From: Pantoea sp. CCBC3-3-1
Lineage (GTDB): Bacteria; Pseudomonadota; Gammaproteobacteria; Enterobacterales; Enterobacteriaceae
NCBI RefSeq assembly: GCF_007981265.1
Contig: NZ_CP034363.1
Coordinates: 2,728,001 to 2,792,000 of the forward strand
Length of the DNA stretch: 64,000 bases
Direction of reading: 5' to 3'
Shown here: piece by piece, positions 1 to 9,808 of the stretch
Numbering within the stretch: the stretch's first letter is position 1
Layout: each line of letters opens with the position of its first letter
Translations under genes and position numbers: made by a program
The notes under the pieces: model-generated
What the model was told of the DNA's origin: nothing
Database searches by the model: none
Seen by the model: only the letters and a program-made list of their open reading frames with translations

Positions 1-107
1 ATGTCGTGAAGCGCGATCCGGGCTATCTCAAATGGATGCTGAAAAATATCCCGGATCTGAAACCCGACCTGCGCAGCGCAATGGAGCGGGCGTTGTCGGC
101 AGATTAA
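1..107 (+). CDS. exoX: Exonuclease X, C-terminal end (partial at window edge)
   Basis: The reading frame open from base 3 to the TAA at 105-107 encodes the last 34 residues of a protein. The segment [13 protein letters not shown] closely resembles the C-terminal end of E. coli ExoX, a DnaQ-like 3'-5' DNA exonuclease used in mismatch repair and recombination. The catalytic part lies outside the window. The stop codon overlaps the stop of convergent ptrB by three bases, and exoX-ptrB is also the E. coli order, which supports the call. Confidence 0.8.
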   Translation, partial: VVKRDPGYLKWMLKNIPDLKPDLRSAMERALSAD

Positions 108-2170
108 TGTGTGTTGGCCGTGGTCAGCGTCTCCTGAGCCAGGCCAATCAGGAATGCGTATTCCAGCGCGACGCCCTCGTATGATTTAAAGCGCCCCGAT
201 TTTCCGCCATGCCCGGCATCCATATCGGTGCAAAGCAGCAGCAGATTCTCATCGGTTTTCATGTCGCGCAGTTTCGCCACCCATTTCGCGGGTTCCCAGT
301 ACTGTACCTGGGAATCGTGCAGGCCTGTCGTCACCAGCATATGCGGATAGCTTTGCGCGCTGACACAGTCGTAAGGGCTGTACTGGCGAATGTAGCGATA
401 GTACTGCTCGTCAGCAGGGTTGCCCCACTCGTCATATTCTCCGGTCGTCAGCGGGATAGTTTCATCCAGCATGGTGGTGACAACATCCACGAAAGGCACC
501 TGCGCGACTACGCCATGGAAGCGTGACGGCGCCATATTGATAACGGCACCCATGAGCAGGCCGCCTGCACTTCCGCCCATCGCATAGAGCTTTTCAGGAT
601 TGCCATATCCTTTCTCCACCAGCGCATTAGTGACGTCAATAAAATCATGGAAGGTATTAAGTTTATTCAGCAATTTGCCATCTTCATACCACTCCTGGCC
701 CAGCTCTCCGCCGCCGCGCACGTGAACCAGGGCGTAAACAAAGCCACGATCCAGTAAACTCAGGCGACTGGCGCTAAAATCGGCATCCATATTGCTGCCG
801 TAGGAACCATATCCGTAAACCAGCATCGGGCTTTTTCCTGGCCTGAAATGCTCTCGGTGATAAACCAGTGAAACCGGCACTTCCACGCCATCACGCGCTT
901 TGATCCAATGATGTTCGCTGCGGTAACGGTTTGGATCAAATCCTTTTACCTCAGACTGCTTCAATATCCTGCGCTCTCCGCTGTCCATATCCATTTCAAA
1001 CAGCGTATCGGGCGTGGTCATTGAGGAATAACCGTAACGGAGTTTTGAGGTCGCCGGATCGGGGTTATACGCCAGCCAGGTGACGTACGCCGGGTCGTCA
1101 AAGGCAATCCCGAAATCTTCCCCGGTCTGCCAGTTAATTTGCCGCAGGCTGGTCAGCCCTCGCTGCCGCTCTTCCACCACCAGCCAGTCTGCAAACAGCG
1201 CGAAATCCTCCAGCCTGATATGGTCGCGAGCAGCAATTACCGTCTCCCACTCCTGTTCATTGAAATGGTCGGTTCGGTACAGACCGAAGTTTTTTCCTTC
1301 GCGATTCGATCTGACATAAAAGTGGTGCTGATAGTGATCGATTGTATATTCGTGATCTTTACGGCGCGGGCTGAAAACCTGCGGTTTAGCATCTGCGAAT
1401 TCGGCATCCAGCAGTAAAATCTCGCTGGTTGTGCTGCTGGCAAGCGCGATCAGGATAAAGTGTTCAGACGTGGTTTTGTGCACGCTGACATAGAAAGTGT
1501 CATCTTTCTCTTCATAAACCAGCTCGTCATCCTGCTGCGAAGTGCCTAACCGGTGACGCCAGACCTGCCATGGCAACAGCGTCTGTTTATCTTTCAGCAC
1601 GTAGTAAAACGTCTGGCTGTCGTTAGCCCAGACAAAGCTGGAGGAGACGTTTTCCAGCACTTCCGGATACCAGCTGCCGGTTGCCAGGTTACAGAAGCGA
1701 ATACCGTACACGCGGCGAGACAAAAAATCTTCCGCCAGCGCCATCGTCTGGTTATCGGGGCTGATGCCTAAGCCACCCAGCGTATAAAACTCGCTGTGGG
1801 CAGCACGCTGATTACCATCCACAAGGATGTCCCATTGATCCGGCGTAGCGGTCTGTTCCGGCTGGCGGGTGTAAAGCGCGTATTCGTTGCCCTCTTCATA
1901 GCGGCGCTGATAACGAAAACCGTTTTTCACGTAAGGAACGGAATGGTCCTGTTGCGGGATGCGGTCAACAATCTCTTTCAGCACGTTATCCTGCAACGCC
2001 TGCTGCGTATGCATAATGGCTTTGCCGTAATCATTTTCCGCATGGAGATAATCGAGCATTTCGGTATTGGAGCGTTCATCATCACGCAGCCAGTAGTAAT
2101 TATCGACGCATGTTTCGCCGTGAAGCGTCATCTCATAAGGTATTTTTTTGGCGACTGGTGGTTTTATCAT
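104..2170 (-). CDS. ptrB: Oligopeptidase B (protease II)
   Basis: This is a 688-residue cytoplasmic serine peptidase of the prolyl oligopeptidase family (S9A) that cuts small peptides after Arg or Lys. It has the family layout of an N-terminal beta-propeller and a C-terminal alpha/beta hydrolase domain. The catalytic triad is visible as Ser534 in the motif GGSAGG, Asp619 in GLHDSQV and His654 in AGHGGKSG. The length is close to the 686 residues of E. coli PtrB and the N-terminus aligns with it. The gene is convergent with exoX, and the two stop codons overlap. Confidence 0.96.
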   Translation of the reverse strand: MIKPPVAKKIPYEMTLHGETCVDNYYWLRDDERSNTEMLDYLHAENDYGKAIMHTQQALQDNVLKEIVDRIPQQDHSVPYVKNGFRYQRRYEEGNEYALYTRQPEQTATPDQWDILVDGNQRAAHSEFYTLGGLGISPDNQTMALAEDFLSRRVYGIRFCNLATGSWYPEVLENVSSSFVWANDSQTFYYVLKDKQTLLPWQVWRHRLGTSQQDDELVYEEKDDTFYVSVHKTTSEHFILIALASSTTSEILLLDAEFADAKPQVFSPRRKDHEYTIDHYQHHFYVRSNREGKNFGLYRTDHFNEQEWETVIAARDHIRLEDFALFADWLVVEERQRGLTSLRQINWQTGEDFGIAFDDPAYVTWLAYNPDPATSKLRYGYSSMTTPDTLFEMDMDSGERRILKQSEVKGFDPNRYRSEHHWIKARDGVEVPVSLVYHREHFRPGKSPMLVYGYGSYGSNMDADFSASRLSLLDRGFVYALVHVRGGGELGQEWYEDGKLLNKLNTFHDFIDVTNALVEKGYGNPEKLYAMGGSAGGLLMGAVINMAPSRFHGVVAQVPFVDVVTTMLDETIPLTTGEYDEWGNPADEQYYRYIRQYSPYDCVSAQSYPHMLVTTGLHDSQVQYWEPAKWVAKLRDMKTDENLLLLCTDMDAGHGGKSGRFKSYEGVALEYAFLIGLAQETLTTANTH

Positions 2171-2321
2171 TCTCGGCCCCGCTTAATCAGTTACATAGAG
2201 TAAGGGTGGCAGCTGTAAGGATGATTGCCAAGGGTAAAGCGAGCGAACAGAGGAATATTATTGGTATCGGGTGGCTGCGCCCCACCCGGGGAACGGGTTA
2301 AATTCAGTACCAGTATAAACA

Positions 2322-2975
2322 TTAAGCGGGAAGTTTGGCTTTCTCGGCCTGAATATCCTTTGCCATGCTGTCACGGACATCCTGCGGGATTTTCAGTTCA
2401 TCGCCCAGCGCCTGTAGATAGCTACGCTCCATAAAGTGGTCCACATCAATGACCAGATTGCTGAGGAAATAGACTTCCAGCGCTTCCTCCTCGTTTTTTA
2501 CATCATCAGCCAGCATTTTTGGATCGAGCGGCATATTAATCGCGCGCTGGATCAGCTTTTCGCCTTCTGCACCTAAACCGGCCTGATGAATGTGTTCATC
2601 GATGGCCTGCCGTTCCTGACCATCAATATGGCCGTCGCTTTTCGCCGCAAAGACCAGTGCCTGAACCAGTCGTTCTGCGCGCCGGTCGACGGACGATGAT
2701 TGCTGACCGAACTGCGGTTCATTTTGGTGAGTTTCGCTAACCCGCTGCTTATATTTATTCCACAAGACGGCCGCCGCCGCCGCGCTTCCACCTACAATCA
2801 GCGCATTTTTGCCGTATTTCAGAAGCAGATTACGGGAGGATTTACTGGCAATCAGCATGCCTGCCAGACCGCCCAGCGCGCCAGGCGCCAGCATCTTACT
2901 CAGGCCTTCCCCACCGTTGCCGCCCTGCTTGCTGCTACCCAGTACCGTTTGTATTTGCTGTAGCCAGTTACTCAT
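2322..2975 (-). CDS. yebE: YebE-like inner membrane protein, TerB-like domain (DUF533)
   Basis: The product has 217 residues and aligns along its length with E. coli YebE. A hydrophobic glycine- and alanine-rich stretch at about residues 30-65 is probably membrane-inserted. The C-terminal half is a helical TerB-like (DUF533) domain with an acidic SDGHID motif of the metal-binding type. The ATG at 2975 is preferred over the adjacent GTG at 2978 because AGGAG lies six bases upstream of the ATG. In E. coli yebE is linked to envelope stress (Cpx), but its biochemical role is unknown. It is divergent from the sugar isomerase-like gene. Confidence 0.88.
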   Translation of the reverse strand: MSNWLQQIQTVLGSSKQGGNGGEGLSKMLAPGALGGLAGMLIASKSSRNLLLKYGKNALIVGGSAAAAAVLWNKYKQRVSETHQNEPQFGQQSSSVDRRAERLVQALVFAAKSDGHIDGQERQAIDEHIHQAGLGAEGEKLIQRAINMPLDPKMLADDVKNEEEALEVYFLSNLVIDVDHFMERSYLQALGDELKIPQDVRDSMAKDIQAEKAKLPA

Positions 2976-3209
2976 CACCTGCTCCTTTCACAAAGAAAGT
3001 CACCAGCATAGAGCGCTCCACGTCAAGAAGCGTCAAGCCAGGCAAAGCCTGGAAAACCTTCGGCTCCTGCACTTCGTCTGCAAATCTCAACAAATCACTA
3101 TACTTAGCTCGCCCGTCAGCTTTTCACCGTCTTTTGCAACGTGCAGCGGCGGCATCTGGAAAGGCTGGCAGATAAGAGAATCTTGCATATTTTGATAAGG
3201 GGAAAAAGG

Positions 3210-4049
3210 ATGCGTTTTAACGATAACCCGCTGTTTATCAATACGGTTTTGTTGGGCGGCAGCCCGGAAGAGAAATTACTGGCGGCCGCTCAGGCTGGCT
3301 TCAGCCAGGTTGAGCTCTGGCGGCAGGATGTGGAGCAGGCCAGCGGTAGCGCAGTGCAGCTGGCGGAATTGTTTCAACAACAAAAGCTGTTGCTAACCGA
3401 TTACCAGGTGTTGCTGGATTTTGATGGCGCGCCGGATGACCAGCGTCAGGCTAAGCGTGATGAAGCAGTGGAAATGATGGATACCGCTCTCAAACTGGGT
3501 GCCACCACAATCCTGACGCCGGCTTCAACGCATCATGCCTGCATTGCCGATCGTGAAGAGGAAGATCTGTGCTGGTTAGCAGATGAAGCGGGAAAGCGGG
3601 GGCTGCGCGTCGCTTATGAAGCGATGGCGTGGAGTACGCATCTCAATACCACCAGCGCCGCCTGGCAGCTGGTTCAGCGTATAGATAAGCCAAACTTGGG
3701 TCTGGTGGTAGATGCCTTTCATATTTTTGTGCTCGACCGTACCGTTGCTGACCTGGAGGGCATTCCGATGGAGAAGATTTTCCTTGTCCAGCTTTCCGAC
3801 CTGGCTACAAAGCCTGATAAGGCGAATCTGATCGACACCGCCCGCCACAAGCGTTTATTACCCGGCGAGGGCAACTTTCCGCTGCACACGTTACTGGATT
3901 ATCTGGCCGGGAAAGGCTACAGCGGGCCGATAGGGCTGGAAGTCTTCAATGACGAAATCCATCGGCAGCCGCCGGTGACAGCCGCGAAAGAAGCCATGCA
4001 GGCTTTAAAGACATGCTGCGGACACGCTTCTTTCAGTCATACTCATTAA
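3210..4049 (+). CDS. Sugar phosphate isomerase/epimerase family protein (TIM barrel)
   Basis: The 279-residue product belongs to the xylose isomerase-like TIM-barrel family (AP endonuclease 2 fold). Family-type metal-ligand segments are visible: a Glu in VAYEAMAW near residue 140, VVDAFHIF, and the late Glu in GLEVFND. The ATG at 3210 has the purine-rich AAGGGGAAAAAGG directly before it and starts the conserved part; the in-frame ATG at 3141 would add 23 non-conserved residues. The substrate cannot be told from sequence. There is no catabolic operon around it, and the gene stands alone between yebE and yebG. Confidence 0.75.
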   Translation: MRFNDNPLFINTVLLGGSPEEKLLAAAQAGFSQVELWRQDVEQASGSAVQLAELFQQQKLLLTDYQVLLDFDGAPDDQRQAKRDEAVEMMDTALKLGATTILTPASTHHACIADREEEDLCWLADEAGKRGLRVAYEAMAWSTHLNTTSAAWQLVQRIDKPNLGLVVDAFHIFVLDRTVADLEGIPMEKIFLVQLSDLATKPDKANLIDTARHKRLLPGEGNFPLHTLLDYLAGKGYSGPIGLEVFNDEIHRQPPVTAAKEAMQALKTCCGHASFSHTH

Positions 4050-4077
4050 CCCGCCAGCGCCGGTTCCTGACCTGAAC

Positions 4078-4104
4078 AAACAAGCCCGCAAAGCAGGCTT
4101 GTTT
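4078..4104 (+). terminator. Hairpin after the sugar isomerase-like gene
   Basis: AAACAAGCC at 4078-4086 pairs perfectly with GGCTTGTTT at 4096-4104 across a nine-base loop, 28 bases after the stop codon. The stem ends in T residues, but there is no long U-tract. The site lies between two convergent genes and could serve both. Confidence 0.55.
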
Positions 4105-4186
4105 GCGCTCCGGTCGGGACTGTCACAACCCAGGCGGGTAAACTCAGGCCTGCACTTACCGCCCGGCAAACGCTGGCCATAAGCTG

Positions 4187-4558
4187 CTACGCCGCCTTCA
4201 CAGCGCGAGGCCCTTTTGCCTTCGCGGAAGAGGGGTTCTCTTCATCTAAGCCAGCGGATACCGCTTCGCTCTCCGGCTCTTCTGAAACGGTCACTGACGA
4301 TGCTGTTCCTTCGGTCGCGGCTTCCGGCATCTTGCTGGTACGAACGATGTGCTGCACGGCATCTTTATGCTCGGCAAGGAACATGCCCAGCGCTTCGCGC
4401 TGATCTTCTTCCATTGCCAGCGGCGCAGCGCTCAGCCAGTCGCAGAACACTTCGGCCATATCGAGCATTTTGTCGTATGCATCAGCTTCTTTCTTGCTGG
4501 CGAAAGTCATCTTTTCCTCACCTTTTCTGACAACAACATATTTGATTTCAACAGCCAT
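4187..4558 (-). CDS. yebG: SOS-induced YebG family protein
   Basis: The first 75 residues align with E. coli YebG (MAVEIKYVVVRKGEEKM, SKKEADAYDKMLD). The protein has 123 residues against 96 in E. coli because of a longer low-complexity Glu/Ala/Ser-rich tail. YebG is a small DNA damage-induced protein of unknown mechanism. The start at 4558 matches the E. coli N-terminus; an upstream in-frame ATG at 4567 adds only three residues. A consensus LexA box lies about 20 bases upstream. The gene is divergent from purT, as in E. coli. Confidence 0.9.
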   Translation of the reverse strand: MAVEIKYVVVRKGEEKMTFASKKEADAYDKMLDMAEVFCDWLSAAPLAMEEDQREALGMFLAEHKDAVQHIVRTSKMPEAATEGTASSVTVSEEPESEAVSAGLDEENPSSAKAKGPRAVKAA

Positions 4559-4576
4559 GGTCCACACCTCGCTTAC

Positions 4577-4592
4577 CTGTAATTATATACAG
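4577..4592 (-). promoter_or_regulatory. LexA operator of yebG
   Basis: The sequence CTGTAATTATATACAG is an exact CTGT-N8-ACAG LexA box with the usual AT-rich centre. It begins about 20 bases upstream of the yebG start, where it can block the promoter. E. coli yebG is a known SOS gene. Confidence 0.88.
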
Positions 4593-4638
4593 TATATCAG
4601 CCCACCTTATTTAACTCAAGTTTGCAAATCAGATGAAC

Positions 4639-4654
4639 GCGCAATCGTTTTCGT
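4639..4654 (+). promoter_or_regulatory. Probable PurR operator of purT
   Basis: GCGCAATCGTTTTCGT differs at about two positions from the PurR consensus half-palindromes ACGCAAACGTTTTCGT. It lies 45-60 bases upstream of the purT start and just before a TATACT -10-like element at 4656-4661. PurR repression of purT is known in E. coli; the site here is inferred from similarity. Confidence 0.7.
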
Positions 4655-4698
4655 TTATACTGCGCGCGCATTTTTTTTCATCTCATCAGGTAAAGATT

Positions 4699-5877
4699 AT
4701 GACGACTCTTGGTACCGCACTGCGCCCCGCCGCAACCCGTGTAATGCTGCTAGGTTCTGGTGAACTGGGCAAAGAAGTGGCGCTTGAATGTCAGCGTCTG
4801 GGTGTTGAAACAATCGCAGTCGATCGCTATGCCGATGCGCCCGCCATGCACGTTGCCCATCGCAGCCACGTCATTAACATGTTGGATGGCGAAGCGCTGA
4901 AGGCGTTGGTTGCACTGGAGCGCCCGGATTATATCGTGCCGGAAATCGAAGCCATCGCCACCGATATGCTGATTGAGCTGGAAAAACAGGGCCAGCGCGT
5001 GGTGCCAACCGCCCGTGCGGCGCGCCTGACGATGAATCGTGAAGGCATCCGCCGTCTGGCCGCTGAAGAGCTGGCGTTGCCGACTTCGACCTACCGCTTT
5101 GCCGATAACGCGGTCGATTTTCATCAGGCAGCTGAAGAGATTGGTTTTCCGTGTATCGTCAAGCCGGTAATGAGCTCGTCAGGTAAAGGGCAGAGCTTTA
5201 TCCGTGAGGCGCATCAGCTTGATGCCGCATGGGAGTATGCCCAGCAGGGTGGACGGGCTGGTGCAGGCCGCGTCATTGTAGAAGGCGTCGTGAAGTTTGA
5301 TTTTGAGATCACCTTACTGACTATTAGCGCTGTTGACGGCATCCATTTCTGCGCGCCCATTGGTCATCGTCAGGAAGATGGCGACTATCGTGAGTCATGG
5401 CAGCCACAGCAAATGAGCGATCTGGCATTGCAACGCGCTCAGCAGATTGCTGAAAAAGTCGTTCTGGCACTGGGTGGCCACGGTCTGTTTGGCGTTGAGC
5501 TGTTCGTTTGTGGTGACGACGTGGTGTTCAGCGAAGTCTCCCCTCGCCCACACGATACCGGCATGGTTACGCTGATCTCGCAGGATCTCTCTGAGTTTGC
5601 CCTGCACGTTCGCGCGTTTCTCGGTCTGCCCGTCGGCGGCATCCGCCAATATGGCCCTGCCGCTTCTGCGGTGATTCTGCCTGAGCTGAACAGTGACAAC
5701 GTTCAGTTTGCAAACCTCAACGACGTTCTTGGTGCCGGGTTACAGCTGCGGTTGTTCGGCAAGCCTGAAGTTCAGGGCAAGCGTCGTCTGGGCGTAGCTT
5801 TGGCAACCGGAAATGACATTGATGAGGCCATTCAGCGCGCGATCAACTGTGCGGCTGGCGTCAAGGTTAGCGGCTAA
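4699..5877 (+). CDS. purT: Formate-dependent phosphoribosylglycinamide formyltransferase (GAR transformylase 2)
   Basis: PurT carries out the third step of purine synthesis using formate and ATP in place of formyl-tetrahydrofolate. The 392-residue product equals the E. coli length and shows the ATP-grasp layout: an N-terminal preATP-grasp domain starting [13 protein letters not shown], a central ATP-binding region with [11 protein letters not shown], and a C-terminal part with [15 protein letters not shown]. The ATG at 4699 matches the E. coli start; upstream in-frame codons are not conserved. A probable PurR operator precedes the gene and a strong terminator follows it. Confidence 0.96.
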   Translation: MTTLGTALRPAATRVMLLGSGELGKEVALECQRLGVETIAVDRYADAPAMHVAHRSHVINMLDGEALKALVALERPDYIVPEIEAIATDMLIELEKQGQRVVPTARAARLTMNREGIRRLAAEELALPTSTYRFADNAVDFHQAAEEIGFPCIVKPVMSSSGKGQSFIREAHQLDAAWEYAQQGGRAGAGRVIVEGVVKFDFEITLLTISAVDGIHFCAPIGHRQEDGDYRESWQPQQMSDLALQRAQQIAEKVVLALGGHGLFGVELFVCGDDVVFSEVSPRPHDTGMVTLISQDLSEFALHVRAFLGLPVGGIRQYGPAASAVILPELNSDNVQFANLNDVLGAGLQLRLFGKPEVQGKRRLGVALATGNDIDEAIQRAINCAAGVKVSG

Positions 5878-6073
5878 GGTTAACGCCAGGACGGCGATGG
5901 CGCTTGAGGCTTTTTGCCTCATTCCAGCAGCGAATGGCTGAGTTTGTTGTGAGGCAGACAGAAGAAAGCGGCTTTGATGGCCTGCGAATCCGGCAAGTCG
6001 CAACCTGGAGCGGGGGGAACCCCGCTTTGCCAGGGCTGTATTGGCCAGATGTCGTCACCAGCGCCTTTCATAA

Positions 6074-6107
6074 AGGACTGTCAGTTTTGGCTGGCAGTCC
6101 TTTTTTT
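6074..6107 (+). terminator. Rho-independent terminator after purT
   Basis: The arms AGGACTGTCAG and CTGGCAGTCCT form an 11-base-pair stem with one G-U pair and a six-base loop, followed by seven T residues. It lies 200 bases after the purT stop. The 195 bases in between hold a small hairpin (TGAGGC/GCCTCA at about 5905-5921) and no convincing gene. Confidence 0.85.
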
Positions 6108-6118
6108 GCCGTCGCGGA

Positions 6119-6760
6119 TTAAATCGCCGCGCCTGCTACCGCTTCTTTCGCCAGCTGCGTGATGCGATCGTAATCGCCCGCTTCAAGCGCATCTGCCGGC
6201 ACCAGCCATGAACCGCCGATGCACAGCACGCTTTTCAGCGCCAGATAGTCGCGATAATTAGCAGGAGAAATGCCGCCCGTTGGGCAAAAACGTACCTGAG
6301 GGAAAGGCCCGCCAATTGCCTGTAGCGCTTTAACGCCACCGTTGGCTTCTGCCGGGAAAAATTTAAATTCACGCAGGCCATAATCCAGGCCGGTCATCAG
6401 TTCAGAAACGGTGCTGATCCCTGGGATAAGCGGCACCGTGCCCGCTACCGCCGCTTCGAGCAGTGGTTCAGTAATGCCCGGGCTGATAACAAACTGCGCG
6501 CCTGCGGCGGTGACCTCTTCCAGCTGCCTGACGTTCAGCACCGTCCCCGCGCCAACGATCGCTTCCGGCACTTCCTGAATCATGGCTTTCAGCGCGTCCA
6601 TCGCACACGGCGTACGCAGCGTGACTTCCAGCACTCTTACGCCGCCTGCGACCAGCGCCTTTGCCATTGGCACGGCATGTTCCAGCTTGTTCACTACGAT
6701 AACCGGCACAACCGGGCCAGTTGTCAGAATTGTTTCAGCGCTTGTTTTCCAGTGGGTCAT
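6119..6760 (-). CDS. eda: KDPG/KHG aldolase (2-keto-3-deoxy-6-phosphogluconate aldolase)
   Basis: Eda splits 2-keto-3-deoxy-6-phosphogluconate into pyruvate and glyceraldehyde 3-phosphate, serving the Entner-Doudoroff and hexuronate pathways. The 213-residue product is nearly collinear with E. coli Eda. Glu45 and the Schiff-base Lys133 (in [12 protein letters not shown]) are present. The start at 6760 gives the E. coli N-terminus (MTHWKTSAE) and has AGGAGAAG shortly upstream; the open frame further upstream is not conserved. The partner edd, between eda and zwf in E. coli, is absent. A terminator after zwf and a KdgR-like box separate eda from zwf. Confidence 0.95.
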   Translation of the reverse strand: MTHWKTSAETILTTGPVVPVIVVNKLEHAVPMAKALVAGGVRVLEVTLRTPCAMDALKAMIQEVPEAIVGAGTVLNVRQLEEVTAAGAQFVISPGITEPLLEAAVAGTVPLIPGISTVSELMTGLDYGLREFKFFPAEANGGVKALQAIGGPFPQVRFCPTGGISPANYRDYLALKSVLCIGGSWLVPADALEAGDYDRITQLAKEAVAGAAI

Positions 6761-6901
6761 CGTCCTGCTTCTCCTGTCTGGCCAGCCACATCCCCCTGAG
6801 GACGAAGCAGGCAAAAAGCGACGCGCGCGGCGTCCGGAAAGTAAATTCGCCACTACCATACATGATTACTGCCCGCGCCGTCCATGCGCTCACCACTTTT
6901 T

Positions 6902-6916
6902 TGAAATGGCGGTTCA
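6902..6916 (-). promoter_or_regulatory. Candidate KdgR operator upstream of eda
   Basis: TGAAATGGCGGTTCA matches the KdgR-type pattern TGAAA-N5-TTTCA with one mismatch and has T-rich and A-rich flanks. It lies about 140 bases upstream of the eda start and after the zwf terminator. KdgR control of an eda promoter is known in E. coli and Dickeya. The site here is called from pattern only. Confidence 0.45.
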
Positions 6917-6943
6917 TTTTTGAATGGTGCTGAATTCAGGGCA

Positions 6944-6968
6944 TAAAAAAACCCGCCGTAGCGGGTTT
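6944..6968 (-). terminator. Rho-independent terminator after zwf
   Basis: On the minus strand AAACCCGC pairs with GCGGGTTT across a four-base loop and is followed by a run of T residues. It begins 12 bases after the zwf stop codon and should stop most zwf transcripts before eda. Confidence 0.85.
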
Positions 6969-6979
6969 ATTTAAGGGCT

Positions 6980-8455
6980 TTATTCAAACTCATTCCATGA
7001 ACGGCCGTCGCGGGTAATCATGGCCACGGAGGCAACCGGTCCCCAGGTGCCGGCCTGGTAAGGCTTCGGCGCTTCGTTATCCGCCGCCCAGGCTTCCATG
7101 ATGGAGTCAACCCACTTCCAGGCTTCTTCCACCTCATCACGGCGTACAAACAGCGCCTGGATGCCGCGCATCGTTTCCAGCAACAAGCGCTCGTAGGCAT
7201 CCGCCAGGTGTGACTGGTTGAACGTTTCAGAGAAGCTCAGGTCCAGCTTGGTGGTTTGCAGATTGTGTTTATGATCCAGTCCTGGCACTTTATTCAGGAT
7301 CTGAATATCAACGCCCTCGTCCGGTTGCAGACGAATGGTCAGCTTATTCTGCGGCAGCTCCTGCCAGGAATCTTTAAACAGATTCAGCGCCGGGTTTTTG
7401 AAGTAAACCACCACTTCCGAGCATTTGGTTGGCAGACGCTTACCGGTACGCAGGTAGAAAGGTACGCCAGCCCAGCGCCAGTCGTCGATATCCACGCGAA
7501 TAGAGACGAAGGTTTCGGTATTGCTGGACTTGTTAGCGTCCTCTTCTTCCAGGTAGCCAGGCACTTTTTTACCCTGGACAAAGCCAGAAGTGTACTGACC
7601 GCGCACGGTTTTATCGCGCACGTTGGTGTGGTCGATGCGACGCAGCGAGCGCAGTACTTTCACTTTTTCATCGCGAATACGGTCGGCTGAGAGATCGGCT
7701 GGCGGCGACATGGCGATCATGGTCAGAACCTGTAACAGGTGGTTCTGGATCATATCGCGCATCTGGCCCGCTTTGTCGAAGTAACCCCAACGGCCTTCGA
7801 TGCCCACTTCTTCTGCAACGGTAATCTGCACGTGATCGATGGTGCGATTATCCCAGTTGGAAGCAAACAGCGAGTTGGCGAAACGCAGCGCCAGCAGGTT
7901 AAGCACCGTCTCTTTACCCAAATAGTGGTCAATGCGGAAAACCTGGTTCTCTTCGAAATATTCGCCAACCTGATCGTTGATTTCCTGAGACGTTTCCAGC
8001 GAGGTGCCCAGCGGCTTTTCCATCACTACGCGAGCAGGCTGTGCGTTAAGCTTGGCCAGGCCCAGACCTTTACAGATTGCGCCGAACGTTCCCGGCGGCA
8101 TGGCAAAATAGTTGATGGTTACGCGCTTCTTCTGATCGAGCATTTTGCCCAGTTTAGAGAAATGCGACGCGTCATTAACATCAAGATTACAAAAATCGAG
8201 TCGGCTGCTGAGCTTATCCCACAGCGCTTCGTCGATCGTTTCCTTCATGAAGGTTTCCAGCGCTTCACGCACCACTTTGGTGTAGGCTGCTTTATCCCAC
8301 TCTGCACGGCCCACGCCGATAATGCGTGATTCTTCGTGAATCTGACCGGCTTTTTCCAATTGATACAGGGAAGGCAACAGTTTCCGGCGTGCAAGATCGC
8401 CTTTGGCACCGAAAATCACCAGATCGCATGCCTGGGCTGTTTGTGTAACCGCCAT
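6980..8455 (-). CDS. zwf: Glucose-6-phosphate 1-dehydrogenase
   Basis: Zwf oxidises glucose 6-phosphate with NADP+ to 6-phosphogluconolactone, the entry to the oxidative pentose phosphate pathway. The 491 residues equal the E. coli length. The N-terminal nucleotide-binding motif [15 protein letters not shown] and the active-site segment RIDHYLGKE are intact. The start at 8455 (MAVTQTAQ) is chosen because it gives the E. coli N-terminus; the frame stays open upstream but is not conserved. The gene is divergent from hexR, the usual regulator of zwf, and ends at its own terminator. Confidence 0.96.
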   Translation of the reverse strand: MAVTQTAQACDLVIFGAKGDLARRKLLPSLYQLEKAGQIHEESRIIGVGRAEWDKAAYTKVVREALETFMKETIDEALWDKLSSRLDFCNLDVNDASHFSKLGKMLDQKKRVTINYFAMPPGTFGAICKGLGLAKLNAQPARVVMEKPLGTSLETSQEINDQVGEYFEENQVFRIDHYLGKETVLNLLALRFANSLFASNWDNRTIDHVQITVAEEVGIEGRWGYFDKAGQMRDMIQNHLLQVLTMIAMSPPADLSADRIRDEKVKVLRSLRRIDHTNVRDKTVRGQYTSGFVQGKKVPGYLEEEDANKSSNTETFVSIRVDIDDWRWAGVPFYLRTGKRLPTKCSEVVVYFKNPALNLFKDSWQELPQNKLTIRLQPDEGVDIQILNKVPGLDHKHNLQTTKLDLSFSETFNQSHLADAYERLLLETMRGIQALFVRRDEVEEAWKWVDSIMEAWAADNEAPKPYQAGTWGPVASVAMITRDGRSWNEFE

Positions 8456-8515
8456 TTTATTCTCCTCGTTGCAGGATAAGCCTGACCTGCCGATTCCTTG
8501 CACAGTCAGACTCTT

Positions 8516-8663
8516 ATTGTAATTTTCTTTCATACAATGTACTGCTTTTGTCGGGTCCGCGTAAACCTGACAGGCACTGCGTAGCACAGAGTAGACCGAT
8601 TAAATCGGCTCCGCCGCTGCCCGAGCGTACAGTTTGTGCGTAATTTTCCTTCTTTTTTGTTAC
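8516..8663. promoter_or_regulatory. zwf-hexR divergent control region with repeated GTAATTTTC-type sites
   Basis: The 375 bases between the zwf and hexR starts hold two related sites. One is at 8516-8538, with arms ATTGTA and TACAAT. The other is at 8640-8663, with arms GTAA and TTAC. Both share GTAATTTTCYTTC. HexR is known to bind TGTAAT/ATTACA-type palindromes in zwf regions, so these may be HexR sites, but the arm spacing differs from the usual 17-base motif. No gene was seen in this gap. Confidence 0.3.
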
Positions 8664-8830
8664 TGTGTTCGACCGGGTGAAAATCAGACACCGCTCAAAT
8701 AATGGTAAAAAAAGCAGGGAAACGTCGCGATGTCGCTGCCTGCGGGCAATTCGCACGCGGTATATTCTCTACAACTTGCTATCGGTTTCTCCACTGAATG
8801 AAATCGACAAAATGTATGAGTGACGATGTT

Positions 8831-9697
8831 ATGACTATGCTGGAAAAAATTCAGGCTAGCCTGGAAACCCTTAGCAAATCCGAGCGGAAAGTAGCCCAGG
8901 CGATCCTCGCCTTACCTGGCGAGGCCATTCACGCCAGTATCGCTACGCTGGCGAAGCAGGCTGACGTCAGCGAACCCACCGTCAATCGTTTTTGCCATCG
9001 CATGCAGACTAAAGGCTTTCCGGACTTCAAGCTCCAGCTGGCGCAAAGTCTGGCTAACGGCACACCCTATGTCAGTCGTGATATCGATGAAAACGACAGC
9101 GTAGAGGTCTACAGCGGCAAGATCTTCGAGTCCGCGCTCGCGGGTCTGGATCGTGCCAGAAGCACGCTGGACGCAGCCAACGTAAACCGTGCCGTCGACC
9201 TGCTGACCCAGGCAAAGAAAATCGCCTTTTTCGGCCTGGGCGCTTCAGCCGCTGTCGCCCACGATGCGATGAATAAATTTTTTCGCTTCAATGTGCCTGT
9301 CATCTGTTCCGATGATATTGTTATGCAGCGGATGTGCTGCATCAACAGCACCGAAGGCGACGTTATGGTGCTGATTTCCCATACCGGCCGCACTAAAAAT
9401 TTAGTCGAACTTGCGCAGCTTGCGCGGGAAAATGATGTCTCGGTTTTGGCCATTACCTCGCCGAATTCGCCGTTGGCTCGCGAAGCCACGCTGGCGCTGA
9501 CGCTGGATGTGCCGGAAGATACCGATATCTATATGCCGATGGTATCCAGGCTGGCTCAGCTGACGCTTATCGATGTGCTTGCGACCGGCTTTACGCTGCG
9601 CCGTGGCGCTAAATTCCGTGATAATCTCAGACGCGTTAAGCTCGCGCTGAAAGAATCTCGCCTGGATAAAGAAGATCTGGCCGCAGTGCGGCTTTAG
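8831..9697 (+). CDS. hexR: HexR, RpiR-family transcriptional regulator of central sugar metabolism
   Basis: The 288-residue product has an N-terminal RpiR helix-turn-helix domain (residues about 1-77, with VSEPTVNRFCHRM) and a C-terminal SIS sugar-phosphate-binding domain (about 120-255, with FFGLGASAAVAHDAMNKF and ISHTGRTKN). HexR responds to KDPG and represses zwf, eda and related genes. The start at 8831 matches E. coli HexR; in-frame ATGs at 8798 and 8816 are possible, and no strong ribosome site settles it. With edd absent here, KDPG would come only from uronate breakdown, which changes what HexR would sense. Confidence 0.93.
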   Translation: MTMLEKIQASLETLSKSERKVAQAILALPGEAIHASIATLAKQADVSEPTVNRFCHRMQTKGFPDFKLQLAQSLANGTPYVSRDIDENDSVEVYSGKIFESALAGLDRARSTLDAANVNRAVDLLTQAKKIAFFGLGASAAVAHDAMNKFFRFNVPVICSDDIVMQRMCCINSTEGDVMVLISHTGRTKNLVELAQLARENDVSVLAITSPNSPLAREATLALTLDVPEDTDIYMPMVSRLAQLTLIDVLATGFTLRRGAKFRDNLRRVKLALKESRLDKEDLAAVRL

Positions 9698-9712
9698 TAT
9701 TGCTATCAGGGA

Positions 9713-9740
9713 GATAGCGGCCTGACGCCCGGCCGTTATC
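9713..9740 (+). terminator. Hairpin between hexR and pykA
   Basis: GATAGCGGCC pairs with GGCCGTTATC with one G-U pair and an eight-base loop, 16 bases after the hexR stop. There is no T-tract, so termination would be weak or factor-dependent. Confidence 0.4.
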
Positions 9741-9808
9741 AGATAAAACAGTAACAGCCTTTCGGGAATTGCGCTGGCAATATCCTTTCAAAGTCAACGG
9801 AGTTACAC

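Noticed and set aside
4622..4661. Full -35/-10 promoter for purT from TTGCAA to TATACT
   Set aside because: The two elements are 28 bases apart, too far for a sigma70 promoter; only the -10 and the PurR box are kept.
5904..6122. 72-codon frame after purT
   Set aside because: No ribosome site or protein-like features, and it runs through the purT terminator hairpin.
6761..6943. Residual edd coding sequence between eda and zwf
   Set aside because: None of the frames in this gap resembles phosphogluconate dehydratase; only promoter-like sequence is seen.
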